A DNA stretch of 64,000 nt from Limnephilus marmoratus (taxonomy: Eukaryota; Arthropoda; Insecta; Trichoptera; Limnephilidae): assembly GCA_917880885.1 (NCBI GenBank), contig OU862933.1, forward strand, positions 10,277,452-10,341,451. The letters are read 5' to 3'. Under the pieces are notes generated by a model that saw only the letters and a list, made by a program, of their open reading frames with translations, searched no databases and was not told the DNA's origin. The position numbers and the translations under genes are program-made. Positions 21,469 to 34,123 of this stretch are shown piece after piece (position 1 is the first letter of the stretch; every line of letters starts with the position of its first letter).

Positions 21469-23292
21469 TCAATCTTTAAAAATATTTTTGATGGTTTGTT
21501 CCGTGTTTTGAGATTTTTGTCCTTCGGCAAACATGGCGGCGATTGTTGTTGGCTTTTCGTCTGCTACCTCGAGCTCCTCACGGCGAGTTTGCTGATAATT
21601 CTTCTGAGAGGACAATTCACCTTCCAGGACTGCAATACTTTTATCATATAGGGCAGGACCTGCCCCTGGACTATCAGCACTCATCTTCTTATATATATCA
21701 ATCACCTTTTGAGAGTTACTTTTGTATTTTTCATCCGACAAGGTGACTGTCCCCAGTGGCAGGCCCGTTTTATGAAATTTTCTGAAACATAATAAGCACA
21801 TGATAAATCTAATTAAATGAAGACAATATAAGCGAAACTCAATCGAAAATCTGAAAACAGAAAAATCAGAAAAAGATATTGACACATCTGGGACACGAAC
21901 CCAGGACCTCTCGCTTCTCGGTAAGCGAGAGGTCCTGGGTTCGTGTCCCAGATGTGTCAATATCTTTTTCTGATTTTTCTGTTTTCAGATTTTCGATTGA
22001 GTTTCGCTTATATTGTCTTCATTTAATTAAATATTACAATTTGAGGTTTTACTCATAAAGTTAAAATAAAAAAATAAAAAAAAACATGATAAATCATTTG
22101 CGCAGATTTAAATTACAGTTACATAGCTGACAAAAGAGGAATAAACAGTAATGTCGCAGATACACATGCAGTAACTCACACAAAAGCATGCCTGTGGCAT
22201 GTGTATTGTGTAGCTGCTAGTAACTAGTATGCCAGTAGCTTGTATGTCAGTCGATGGCATAGAGTGTGCCAGTGGTGTGAGGTGGGGGGAGTGGTGTTGG
22301 ATCCATGTGTTTTTTTTTTCTAATTACTAGTACTTTCAATTTTCAAAAGAAGTTCATCAAACTTAATTGGTAACTCTTGAAGATTATTTTTGAAGACGCT
22401 TGGATCTTCTTGTCGCATTTCTTCCAATAGACAACTGAATGCATCATAGCTGAGTCGTCGGCTGATCCAATTTTTTTCCCAATCCTTTTTCGTTTTGTTG
22501 AATTTGAAAGTTTTGCTTTGCACTGCCATTATATTATTCGGTTCGTTTGTTATTTCTGTCGGGACCTCCATCTCAGTCAAAACTGAAACCTAACTGGAGA
22601 GTGGCTAGCACGCCAGTATCTAGCATGTGTTTTATATTGGCCTACAAGCACGCAAATAGCAAAAGTGTGTGCAAAAGCATGCTTTTTCACTGGCGTGTGT
22701 ATCTGCGGCATTAAGATCCGATATATCTACACATCTGGTTATGGGTGTTAAGTTGTGTTGTTAGGTTGCGGCGTTGTGGGTGTACAAGAATTTTATCAGC
22801 TAGAAAATGAATTATTCATATAAATCCCTCTCTAAACACGAGAATTTCTTAATTAGAGAGGTATTGTTACCACTAATATTGTATATTATATATATTGGTT
22901 AATTTTATGTTATATATGTATAGGTTAATAAAACAAAAAAATAAAATAAAATAGGCAGAGGCTCTCGACAGCCCTGCCTCCTCCCTCCCTCCTGATGAAC
23001 ATTACAAGGCTCTCCGAAATAATGGCTTAAAGAGAAAAACAAAAAAAAACATCAAGAAAAAGAAAAACATCAATAGTATTGACCATGAAAATCTTAAATT
23101 TTCTGTGAATTAAATCCAGAGGTTACTCACGCTCTCAAGGCATCTTCCTCGTAGAAGATGTTTCTAATGGGAACTTTTGGGACGGGTTTTGCAAAATCCG
23201 GTTCTCTGGCTGCTGGGAAGGCGCGGTACACATCCCACCACAGAGGCCGCTCCTCTATCCGCATTCCTCCGCATCTCAGGAGACCTTCCACC
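21469..23292 (-). CDS. mRpS23: Mitochondrial ribosomal protein S23, 5' exon not found
   Basis: Small-subunit protein of the mitochondrial ribosome. Two exons are visible: 23292-23131 and 21781-21469 (stop TGA), joined with matching phase through a 1.35-kb intron. The first carries the family's most recognisable core: VEGLLRCGG, then ERPLWWDVYRAFP, then REPDF and IRNIFYEEDALRAKFHK after the junction. The last exon gives a lysine-rich C-terminal half with KVIDIYKKM and a disordered tail. About 157 residues are visible. The first exon, expected to code about 15 residues ending in a split Arg codon, was not found between 23293 and 26456 by eye. The intron carries a 106-bp perfect inverted repeat 29 nt from the last exon and a Harbinger-like relic. 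Identification rests on the conserved core, recalled from family knowledge. Confidence 0.85.
21811..22028. repeat. Perfect 106-bp inverted repeat with 6-nt loop
   Basis: Arms 21811-21916 and 21923-22028 are exact complements, as far as I can check base by base, with loop CTCGGT. The arm contains a tRNA-like B-box region (GGTCCTGGGTTCGTGTCCC), so it looks like two SINE-type copies head to head. A diverged, shortened relative is at 38893-39010. Confidence 0.92.
22151..22711 (-). pseudogene. PIF/Harbinger-like transposon relic with transposase N-terminus
   Basis: Imperfect inverted ends (ATGTCGCAGATACAC... and ...GTGTATCTGCGGCAT) enclose a minus-strand frame (22320-22580) whose WEKNWISRRLSYDAFSCLLE segment resembles the start of Harbinger (ALP1-like) transposases. 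The catalytic domain is absent, so this is an internally deleted, non-autonomous copy in the mRpS23 intron. The target duplication is unclear. Confidence 0.55.
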
Positions 23293-26200
23293 CTATAATT
23301 AAAGAAAGCTTAAAGCTTTGTAAGATTATAGTAACAAATGAGTGCGATAGGAGCAAGATAAGGATTGATGACATTACCATCATAATCTCAACACTCAAGT
23401 GGGACAGAACGACAGACATTTCATCGCTGTTATGTTGCTGATGCGAGTGGATCATCACTTCTTGTATCTGCTAGTAGACAGTCACAAAGAGCTAAAGAGA
23501 CAGCGAAGGTGGTAGCGAGTGAAATGTTTTACATGTCAAAAAGCAACTAGCGATTTGAGAAGTCAGATGACGCGTTAGAAACACCATGTAGCGGTAAAGA
23601 GGTCAGGTGATCAGCAACTATGTCATAATCTGTGCGTTTCTCACGACCAGAATGAACATTGCAAATTGGGATTGATCCAGAAAAATATACTTGGAAAATG
23701 GGCGGCGAGCAAAGGTTGGGAACCTCCGATTTTAAAATCGGATCCGATCAGTGTTAGAAAGACAAAACACCACGCTTTATATTCAAATCTAGAAGTTAAC
23801 CTCAGAAGAATTAAAATGTATAGGTAACTCAGCGAGAGTTGACTCCAATAAACAACCTTAGCATTAAATGTACTTGAGCATCGGTATACGCTTCCATAAA
23901 CCTAATGATATAAAAATATATTAATTTACCTATATAGTCATGAGCTATGTTCTTTGTCCCATTTGCAACTACTTAATGTGACTTGCGGAAAAGGGACAGC
24001 AGATTTATATGCTTACTGTGTTAAAATATTCTAAGAGTACCTAACCTAACATTGTTTACTAATCATTTGAATTCAATCCTGAAAATTGTCATATTCAGGT
24101 AAACTGTGTTATAATAACATTCAGTATTTTAATAACTGACATAAACATGCTTTGGCTTCGAACTCCGAATTGTGAAATAATAACGAGAGGATTGTGAGCT
24201 GGTGTTCCTAACTAGTTCAAAAAAACTTTCGATATTATTGGTGTGCACATAAATTTTCTTCCAAATGTGTCCTCCGAAAAAAACACCTGTACACGCAAGT
24301 TGGTTCTATAATTGTGATTGACAATAATAAAACATGCACAACTACCTTTCACTTATTAAATCTCCCGCAGCCAACTGGGGCCGAAGGAAGACCCCAAAAT
24401 AACTATCCTTATATCTACTTAAATACATGAAATATATTTTTAGTATTTTAGGTATTCCTGCGCAAAGTATTAATACATAATATGCCATTTTAAAAAAAAT
24501 GTGAAAAAATCGTTGATCGCAGGAAAAAATATTTTGTCAAATATAGGTAGGTAATATTCCCTGCAAAAACATAAATAACAAAAAAAAAATATATCAAAAA
24601 AAGAAAAAGTGTTTTCTTTGGTTTAAAAGTTTAGAAAAAAAAAATGGGGTCATCAGCCGACCCCCACGATTACGGACGTCATGTTTGGCATCTTGGCCTG
24701 TCGAGAGTTAATCAAAATGATATCGCAATAACCAACCAACCCTCCCCCCTCCTTCGTTCCCTCCTCCCATCCCTGCCGCTAAACTTACTCATATTTCAAA
24801 CAACTCATGTGCCACCTTTTACAAAATTTGTGTACAAATTTCAAAAAGCCTGAGTTCACCATTATATACATAGAAATCTTTGCGGGTGTGTGCACAACAA
24901 CTCACCAAAGTTTTGTCACAATCAGATGAATAGTATAGGAAAAATTCATTACCAGAGTTCACTATTATATACAGAAACCATCATGGATATGCGCACATCA
25001 AATTCCCGAATCGCAATCGGATGAATGGTGTAGGAACGCTTAAGGGCAAACAAAGAAACAATAATTTTTTTATATTATTTCCATTTTTTTGTAAATATTT
25101 TAGTCCATGGGTACTGGACCCTTAAATTTTGTTATAATTTTATGTTTTGTAAATCTGTTATTAGATTTTATTTGTATTATTACTTAAGTTATTTGAAATA
25201 GTTGTAAAAACATCTGTTGATTTACTAAAATAAAAAAAATAACATTGGTACCGGAAATGGGAACCTACTACAATACTAGATTATTTGCTCACAGCTGGGG
25301 ACTCCTCATCTTATGTTAATAGGCTAGAGCAAGGGTCTCCAAACTACAGCCCGCGGGCCACATCCGGCCCACCAGTGTCATCAATCCGGCCCGCAAAGAA
25401 CGAATTGAGCATTTAATTGGCCCTTGGAACTTACTGGAGTAATTAGTATGGTCCTAAGGCTGGAAAGTTTGGAGACCCATGCGCTAGAGGATTTGCTCAT
25501 ATATGTACTACAACTAAACATCACACCGTTTCCCGCAGTCTGTCCTCCCTGCCTATTTCAAATACGCAGAGAGGACAGACTACCAAACATGGTCTTGGCA
25601 CACACCTTGCCTCATACTAATTCTGGTATTATTCCAACTCGACATGTCAACTTATACTTGAGTTAGGCCATGGTCCAACTCAAGTATCTGATTCACTTGA
25701 TTGCGTCATGTCTCCCCCGAGCATTGACGACTTCTACAATTCCGTTTACTTCATTTATTCCTAGACCTTTAAAAAATGTGATTACTTCACGTTTCTGGAT
25801 TTATTTGTGAACTTGCAATGGGAATTATACTTTTTCGAATTTATTTATTTAGCAAGTTTCTACAATAACATAGTACAGTGTTTCAGATTATAAATCAAAA
25901 ATCTATCTTTAGAGAGTGTAAGCACTCGTATGTAAAGGGGAAATAAAATTATAACTTATATATTAAGTACATTATTATATTTGAAAAAAAAAAAAAATAT
26001 ATATATAAATAGTTATAGATATAAAATGAAGTGAAAGAGAAAAAAAACGAATATAATAATATAATATAAAACTAATCCACTAAATGTTATATAAAGCGAT
26101 GCTGAACCATTCTCTCCTGATCCAGCCTGCCATGCAGCTGGTGGGCAGAAGCATCCGCTGCCAAGACCCAGACAAATCTCACTCCATGAACCCGGGCACC

Positions 26201-26456
26201 CCTGCTATGTCACCAAACATAGAGAACCACTTGGGATGACCTATGACAGAGGTGTTGATTATCCAATAAATGGTTCCCGAGGCGGCGGTACCCATACCTG
26301 CCTCCTAAATTGAAAATAATAAATAAAAACCAAATTAAAGTAAATATTTATTCTTAGTTTGATTAATTCTTAATACATCAGATAATCAGATAATAAGGAA
26401 AAACATGAGAAAAAGTTAGGAAAACATAACATAAGGCCTCCACTTTAGGAAGATTT
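23293..26456. other. Region 5' of mRpS23
   Basis: Probably contains or precedes the missing first mRpS23 exon, which I could not locate. Recognisable items: dispersed repeats at 24640-25050 (two ATTATATACA-type repeated segments), a hAT-like MITE at 25330, repeats at 25515-25715 and family A at 26103-26320. Confidence 0.5.
25330..25481. mobile_element. hAT-like MITE, CAAGGGTCTCCAAACT ends
   Basis: Inverted ends CAAGGGTCTCCAAACT and AGTTTGGAGACCCATG, flanked by GGCTAGAG and CGCTAGAG (8 bp, one mismatch). The subterminal CCCGCGGGCC motif is typical of widespread hAT MITEs. Confidence 0.8.
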
Positions 26457-28250
26457 CTATTTTTCAATCCTTGAGTTCTTGACGAGGTTATTAATCAGCA
26501 TTAATGTATCTTCTAGCACATTTTGGGCCAAATTTGATTCCTGAACCATCTGCTCTTCTTCCAAAATTTTCCAGCTGAAATATTATAAATTCTCCAGGTT
26601 TACACAGGAAAATCAACACAAAAAGGGTTGGTTTTTATTCAAATTTAATACTGTGAACACATGTAACATCTGAATCAAAGTGGTAACTTTTTACCGATTT
26701 TCACGTAACAGAGGGATTTAATTGTCAACATGAAAAGCCTATACAGTGGACCCGCGGTAATCCAACAAACGTTTTGCAGGGCGATGTCGGATTATAGAGT
26801 ACTGTCTAAGACCCTCGACAGTCTGGAATTTTTTGAATAAGAGTACCTTGTAATCTGACAAATTACAAATCAAAGAATCTATTTGAACTACGCATCATAC
26901 TACATGTACACCAGACCTCCAAATCTCCCGAAGTAATCTGTGGCTCTGGGGGCAATGCATTCCAAGATTGACAAAGAGCAAATACCAAAGCTTTCATGTT
27001 GAGTTCTTTTAAGGGGTCGTCCATTAATCACGTGAGGCTCGAAAGGGGGGGGGGGGGTTCGGAAAAAATAAAAAAATCACGAAATATCACCGGGGGGGGG
27101 GGGGGGGGGGGGGGTGTAATGAGATATCACGTGTATTTATTTTTCATGATAATATTCTGAAAATTTCAAAATACTTTGTTCTAAAAAAAATACACGTGAT
27201 TTTGGAGAGGGGGGGGGGGGGTAGTCTAAAACCTCACCACATATCACCACGAGGGGAGGGGGGGGGGGTTAAAAAGTTGCTAAAAAAACATCACGTGATT
27301 GGACGACCCCTAACGTTTTGTCTATAGATTGGTCCTTAGATTACGGCTCTCAGAAGTAGGTTTTTCTTGTAACCTTGCTTGACAAACTGAATAATATTCT
27401 GATCCTTATGTGTCGGATTACAGGGGCGTCGGATTAGCCAGGGGCCGGATTACCGCAGGTCCTCTGTATTTGCAATTCTTAACATTTCATAAAAAAAAAA
27501 TTGTTAATAATAATAATAAATGGACAATTTGCACTGTGCCATTTTTGTGAAAATTCAACTTTGCCAAAAAGCAGAATTACCTGTCTTGAAAGGACTTAAA
27601 CAGGTCCTTGAATCCCGTGACCCGCCATTCAAAGGTCTTGATGGTGTCTTTAGAAGATTTTATTGCTTGGGACGTGAAAACTTCAAGCTTTTTTATGTTG
27701 TCCTTCATTAAGCAAAGATCCTTATCATACTGGCTGGTGAGATATCCCATATTTGTAAATAGCTTATCCATGAGCTCTTTTCTGTGCGTTTTCACACACC
27801 CAAAAATCAAACAAATATTTCACATATTTAATAACATTGAACAGCAGGAAATGACCACAATATTGAAAAAAATATTTTAAGTTTTCTTAGTGTGATGCTT
27901 TAATGGTAAACATAATATATTCTCAAATTGGTTAAAATTATAAAAAATTCTCACCTGTTAGCATTTTGTGAGTTAAAAGATCTCATTACTATATCCTTGC
28001 CTATGCCAATAGAATTGTCCAATTTAGGTTTCTCCCTGTCTTGGTACAATGCTTCAAATTCCTTAGACATTGCTTGGTAAGGTTCTTTGCAGGGTACAAT
28101 CAAATTGTTATCACCACTTCCATTTTTCACAGATATCATTTCATCTTTGCGTAAATGCAAATACGTCTTATGTTTATTATTATCTGAGAGTGTATAACTC
28201 TCATTCGGAGAAGAAATCGGTTTGCTCTTGGTTTTTCGAATTGGAGGCAT
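26457..28250 (-). CDS. Coiled-coil protein, possibly COR1/SYCP3-like, 204 aa, 3 exons
   Basis: Exons 28250-27955, 27781-27581 and 26574-26457 (stop TAG) join with GT/AG sites and phase 2 at both junctions. I start at the Met at 28250 (MPPIRKTKSKP); an in-frame Met 11 codons earlier (28283) is also open. The N-terminal half is basic and polar, as if disordered. The C-terminal half is helical and heptad-like, from MSKEFEALYQD to the end NSRIEK. The segment KKLEVFTSQAIKSSKDTIK, followed by a hydrophobic/acidic helix with SWKILEEEQMVQE, resembles from memory the COR1 region of SYCP3, the meiotic chromosome-axis protein. Length and layout also fit that family. The identity is an inference, and another small coiled-coil protein is possible. 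Intron 2 contains a pogo-like MITE holding a second MITE. Confidence 0.65.
26744..27466. mobile_element. pogo-like element, interrupted by a MITE
   Basis: Ends CAGTGGACCCGCGGTAATCC and GGATTACCGCAGGTCCTCTG, each flanked by TA (26742-26743; 27467-27468). The G-rich MITE 27013-27310 is inserted within. It lies in intron 2 of the coiled-coil gene. Confidence 0.75.
27013..27310. mobile_element. MITE, GGGGTCGTCCATTAATCACG family, copy 2
   Basis: Same ends as the copy at 1412, flanked by TAA on both sides. The right end has lost 4 bp of the AATGG motif. It contains a run of more than 20 G at about 27090-27115. Confidence 0.85.
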
Positions 28251-30638
28251 TTGAAAAAAATATTTCGGCTCAAATATTATCAAGAAAACTCAAGACACTT
28301 GCCATCGAAAACTTACATAAACAAAAGAAAAAAGAACACCTTATAAACAAAAGAACACCTATGGGGTGGGCGGTAAATATTTAGAACAATATTTGAAAAA
28401 AAAAAACGCGTACAAATAATAACGAGTACCTCGGTAGGTACTTTTTTATTTCTCTCATAGATGAAAAGGTATAAAACAGGTGAAGAATTTGATATAAATG
28501 TGTCTGGTACGTGTTATCTTATAAGTTTTAAATTGAAAAATTGCACGATTTTTTTTGGTAACCATATCATTCTATTTACAGATATAAACCAAATTAAACC
28601 TCATTACCTTGTGAATATGGTGCCTACTTTTTCCAGGCGACTTCCAGCCATTTTCGTTAAATATGTGTTATTTTGTAGTAAAACTGCATATTATAACATA
28701 ACCTCCAATAGCGAATTCCTTTTTGACACTCATAAAACTAACGGTGTTACCATTTACCATAAACATGCTACGCATAGCATAAATAAACAATCCATGCTAC
28801 GCAAAAAAAGGTAAGCAAGAACTTGATATGCCCGCGGCTTATGGCGGGTTCAAACTTAAACTATTAATTTAAAATTAAGGAGGGAACAATTTAAAAAAAG
28901 CTACTGATTTAAGAAACGACACATTATTCTATTTCTACAAAAGGCAGATGTTAATTATTAATCTAGTGTTAGTCTTATAACTAGGTACTTAATTAATTAG
29001 TCTTAAAATTAGAAAGTCTATTTGCTTAATTCTACGGTAAAAGTCATTACTTGTTCATAGTCTGATCGTGGGTGGTTTGGTATATTTATGGTCTGATCAC
29101 TTCGGCGGTTAAAACAAATAAAATGTTCAGTCACTTCCCTTGTTTATCAGAGGCGGCCCGTGACAAAATTTGCCGGCAGAGCATTTCACAAAAAATGGTA
29201 ACATTAATACGGGAAAATATAATTAATTGATTCACAGATTTGCGAAAACCAATATCAAGTTGTAATCGTATACCTATCACTATCAACTCGATCCAACAAA
29301 CTAAATTGCAATCATGCAATACGTTATGTATATGTACTGGGAGTATGAATGTTCATTAACTTTTCGGTAAAATAAAGGCTATCGTTTACACAACTTTCAC
29401 TTCACAATTTATCATCAACCACGACAAAAAAATGTGTTCAAGCGATCACATTCACAAAGCCAAGATGCTTTCGAATATTTAATACTTCGTTTTAAAAACT
29501 CTATTCATAGTTTTTTTCCCTTAACCTTACTTGTGGGTATTATATTTAGCAAAGGTTTTGGAGAGCCACTATTTTTCAAAAACAATTTATTCTCAAATGA
29601 AATTCGGTTGCCTTTGAAAAAATCGACGTTAATCGCAATGTTTTCATTACCACTCATTTTTAAATAAGTTTTTTACAGAGCAAAACTAGCGAAAACCATT
29701 AAAAATGTGTCAATAGTGATCAGTGATCTGCCAATGCTTGAATTCGCCGCCCCGGTGCGATGGTAGAGCTAATACATAACATTGTCAATTAGTTGAAAAT
29801 TCGTTATTCCTAACTAACTCATTCCAAACGTTCGGTAACATATAACGCATGTTAAAGGTTTTGTCATAAATCAGAATGCTTCTGCGCATGTGCGCCGCTA
29901 GTGCACGAGCGTCTCATATATCTTCCCTTATGTCTCACCCATTTCACGGTTCCAGCCTCTGTAGACTGTCCCAGTAGGAATATCACTTCATGTGACGTCA
30001 CGTCTCGGCACAACGGAAGATGCACGCATTGCTTTTTCGTATGCGCCGATGCGACTTTAGTACGGAGTCTAATACGAAAGTTAATTGGTAAGGATATTAT
30101 AACGAATTGGCGGGAATTCTTCGTGAATGAATGTTACAAATTTACACGTTTGTTGATGTTTGTACGAATTTACACTTTTGACGTTGGCAGTGCATTGTAC
30201 AAATGCACCAAGGCAGGAGCCGCCACTGTTGTTTATGATAATCGTCTGGGGCTCTTCGTTTATACACAGTCACTAGGCACTTGCACTTTAACGTAAAATT
30301 TTATTAGTTTTACTTAGTTATTGCACAAATCGCACAGGTCGAATGTTTGCAAATTTTCGAAGGTTGAAAATTTGTGCAAGTTCAATTTTTGACAAATCCC
30401 TGGTCGGAATTTTCAGGGTCACTTGGTTGGACTTCGAGAGACAGCGTCCTCGGTGGACGGTGAGCGGTGACTGACAGTCGTGGTGAGATTTTTTTCATCA
30501 TCCCTCATTCCTCCCCTGATGTAGGATCATAGAAGTAATTCAGTTCCTTATCCTTCCACATCTTGATGCGGCAATGGATCCTTGGTGCTGGTGTCGTAAT
30601 TTTACCTCATAGATGTCGCTAGGAGGCTTGTTTAGCTT

Positions 30639-30898
30639 GGAGGTCGTCCATTAATCACGTAATGTTTTTTAGCAACTTTTTAACCCCCTCCCCCTGGTGA
30701 TATGTGGTGAGGTTTTAGACTAACCCCCCTCCCAAAATCACGTGTATTTTTTTTAGTACAAAGTATTTTCAGAATATTATCACGAAAAATAAATACCGTG
30801 ATATGTCATTACCCCCCCCCCCCCCCGTCGTGATATTTCGTGATTTTTTCTGAACCCCCCCCCCCCTTTCGAGCGTCACGTGATTAATGGACGACCCC
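30639..30898. mobile_element. MITE, GGGGTCGTCCATTAATCACG family, copy 3
   Basis: Same family as 1412 and 27013 but in the opposite orientation internally (C-runs on this strand). Ends GGAGGTCGTCCATTAATCAC and GTGATTAATGGACGACCCC. Confidence 0.8.
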
Positions 30899-32346
30899 TT
30901 GGCACGATGCACAATTACCAAATTCTATTAGTCAGTACCGCCGGCCTGTCAGCGTGGGACAAACACCAAAAGGTTTATTGCTTTTCGCCCGGATTTTGTC
31001 CGGCCTCGCAATGGTTTGGGTTATATTAGCTTGTGTGTCCTTGATGATAAAATTTTCTAGCTTTCCTAATTTTATTACGGTCCCTTCCGCTGTGTCGTAA
31101 AACTGAATTTTTGAGCAATTTTTGCTTTCTAAAACTTTATGACGAACCTTCATTTCCTTAACTAACTTTGTGTCTACCCGACAGATGCCTGCTAGCAAAG
31201 TCATCGTAGAAAAGATTGCACATCTTTTTCAATTCTGTGAACTCTAGGCATTAAAATAGATAAAGGTATATCAAACTCATACTCAAATGATCCAAAATTA
31301 TGGACCATGATAATTTTAGATTCCAAATAACTTTCTTTCAAATATCAACTCAATTGCAACAAAAATATAAAAAAATGCTTGGCTTCATTCTCCAAAACCT
31401 AAGTTTCATAAACCTAAAAAGGCTTCCTATGCCCGCGCTTTATGGCGAGTTCAACTTAAACTATTAAATTAAATGGAGGGAACAAATTAAAAGAGCTAGG
31501 TACTGATGTTACGAGTCATAAGGGAAGGTGTTAATTATTAACCAAGTGTTAGACTTATATCTACGGAACACTAATTCCGTGTTCAGACGGCATTATACAA
31601 GGTGACACAAAAATTGTCATCCGATGTTCTTTGACTGTAATATTTTTTAAGAATGAAAAATTTTGGTTCTGCATTTGGATTGTGTTTATTTGACGTCATA
31701 TTTTTTTTTCATTAAGTTAAGAAAATGATATCGGCCAAAAAGCATTTATTGTTGGTCATAAAATTTTCGACCGCGGCACTTTATTTTTGCTTTCTTTAAT
31801 ATATTTATTAAAAAATACCAAACAAAATTTAAATAGGTTTGCAACACCACCGACTGCAAAGTTAACCATGTCAAGATGTACGTTCCATGCCACATACAAA
31901 CTGTAAATGGATAAATTTATCTTCCAACTAAAAAAGTTGATCACCACTGATTTAACACATAAAAAAGGCTGGGGGGTCGCGAGGTTGTGAAATTTTTTTT
32001 ATTACTAAAAGGGGTCACGCTTTTCAAAAATTTGAAAATGGCTGGAATACGCCATTGGTTCCCGGTGGAGTTTCAGATGTTTGGCACCAATGGCGGAGAT
32101 AGGTTTTAACTTGTTCAAATTCATATCCTGGGAAGTGTGTGTCAACACAGTCAGTTGAAAATTCTCTTTTGCTCTGGAATGCACCGCCACACAGCCAGTG
32201 GGCAGGCGCATCCACCACCAAGACTTGAACACATCTAACCCGATGAACCCGGGCACCCCTGCCAAGTCACCAAACATAACAAACCACTTGAGGTGATCTA
32301 TGACAGAGGCGTTGGTTATCCAATGAATGGTTTCCAGGGTGGAGGC

Positions 32347-32542
32347 AAGGGCGGATCCAGCTTTGGCGCCAGGGGGGGGTCAAATAGCGCCAGGGGGGGT
32401 CACACAGTCGTGGTCAAGTCACAAGCAGTTATAATTTAATTTTAATTATAATAGATACAAGTAAAAAGTAGGTCCACCTAGGTCCTGGACCCTGCCCAGG
32501 GGGGGGTCATGACCCCATGACCCCCCCCCTGGATCCGCCCTT
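32347..32542. mobile_element. MITE with AAGGGCGGATCCAG ends, inserted in family A repeat
   Basis: AAGGGCGGATCCAG at 32347 and CTGGATCCGCCCTT ending at 32542 are exact inverted ends. The interior has multiple CCAGGGGGGGTCA-like units. It splits a family A repeat whose two halves resume on either side. Confidence 0.8.
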
Positions 32543-34123
32543 GGGTGGAGGTGCCCATACCCGCCTCCCAAATTGTTCCAATAATAAAATAAAGAAGTTA
32601 ATGGGAATAGACATGGATAAGAATGAAAGAAAATGAATAAAGTAGGCAGGTTCATTGGAAATTTTTATTTTCAAAATATTTGTAAACAAAGTATAAACGA
32701 TGCACGATGTTTTTCATTTTTGAATAAAGATTAGTTTGAACAAAAAAATTTTAATTTTCTCAAATTCATTGTTCCCTGTGGTATGATGGCAGTTAATCAA
32801 ATTTTCTATCAAAATTTGGTATTATGTTGGAAGTTTTGGGATTATTATTATTATGTATTTATTTCTATATATTAGTGTTTACCTAATAATTAACATTTTT
32901 ACAGATGTGTAGAAAATCAAATAACCCAACATAAAATTTTAACAAAGTGCTGTTAGAGCAAGAAGGCTGAAAGAAATAGGGCCTGTTAAAATGTCACAAA
33001 AATAAAAACTGTGCTGATGGTCGATTTGTAACATTTAATGGTTGGTCGAACAAAGGATCTGAAAACAAATGGTCTGAAAATAATAAGGAACTCCAGACCA
33101 TTTGTAATGTAATAATAGGCCACTTTTAATTCGGGGGAGACTGATCATTTACGGGTATCTGCATAATTCTCGCTACCACTGAGAAATTATTCGCTTCTAT
33201 TTAATGATTTTTTTCAGGCGACCTGGATAAAATTAAGCTTTGAAAGGAATGTAAAATTAGTTTCTAGTTATGTCGATCGTCCAGTTGATTAGTCAGATAT
33301 CTCCGAAAAATCAAAATTTGAGTTGAGTAATCGAACGTTATTAATAGCCTCGCGTCTGCGTGGTTGAATTTAAGAATCCGGCTTCCAACGCATGTCTGCC
33401 GCCGCGCCTTACCCGTCACACCCGTGTACGTGGATTTTCAGAAAAAGCTACCATTGTGATTCAAGAATTCGTCACAAGATGACGCCACTTTCATCGGCAA
33501 GACGCAAAGGGATGTGCCCTTTCTAGGTATAAGTTCTACGAATTTGTGAACCTGGAGTATCTCCCGGATTTCGAAAGATTGACGGTAATACTCAGTTGTA
33601 TCAAGCGGCTGTATATTACATATGACGTCATCGCCCGTCCCAGTTACTTTTTCGCGGTGACTTACATCAATGGTTAACATGTTGACAGTGGATACGAGAA
33701 CGGGCTAATTTTGGAACCAGTTTACAGATTTACAAAATGATCACTAACACTATCAGCCGATCAGCCGAACCAAAAGCCGTCCGCAGGGCCTAGCAGTAAA
33801 AACCTGCGGAGCGGGTTCTCTTTCTGGTACAATACTCAGATTACTCATAAACACAACCAAATCAATTATAATGCAGAAAAACTTGCAGTGAATTAAACAA
33901 AATGTTGATATTGTCTGGGTCACTAGTAGTATATTTCAAAATGTCATACTAATGTACTGGACGGTTATGCCTCGGTGTTATTTTATAGCATATTTAAAAT
34001 ATAAAACACAGACACATGTAAATAATTATTTGATTTAAGATAAACATTCGAGTAATGCTTTCCTCATTATTTCAAAACTTAGTATTTGGAGATGTATGAC
34101 TAATCAACTGGACGATCGAATTA

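Noticed and set aside
21900..21960. Possible tRNA gene in the inverted repeat
   Set aside because: Only the T-arm/B-box half is present. There is no acceptor or D arm and no cloverleaf, so it is a SINE-type relic.
29901..30296. 131-residue plus-strand frame
   Set aside because: Composition and lack of motifs or splice context suggest a chance frame in repeat DNA.
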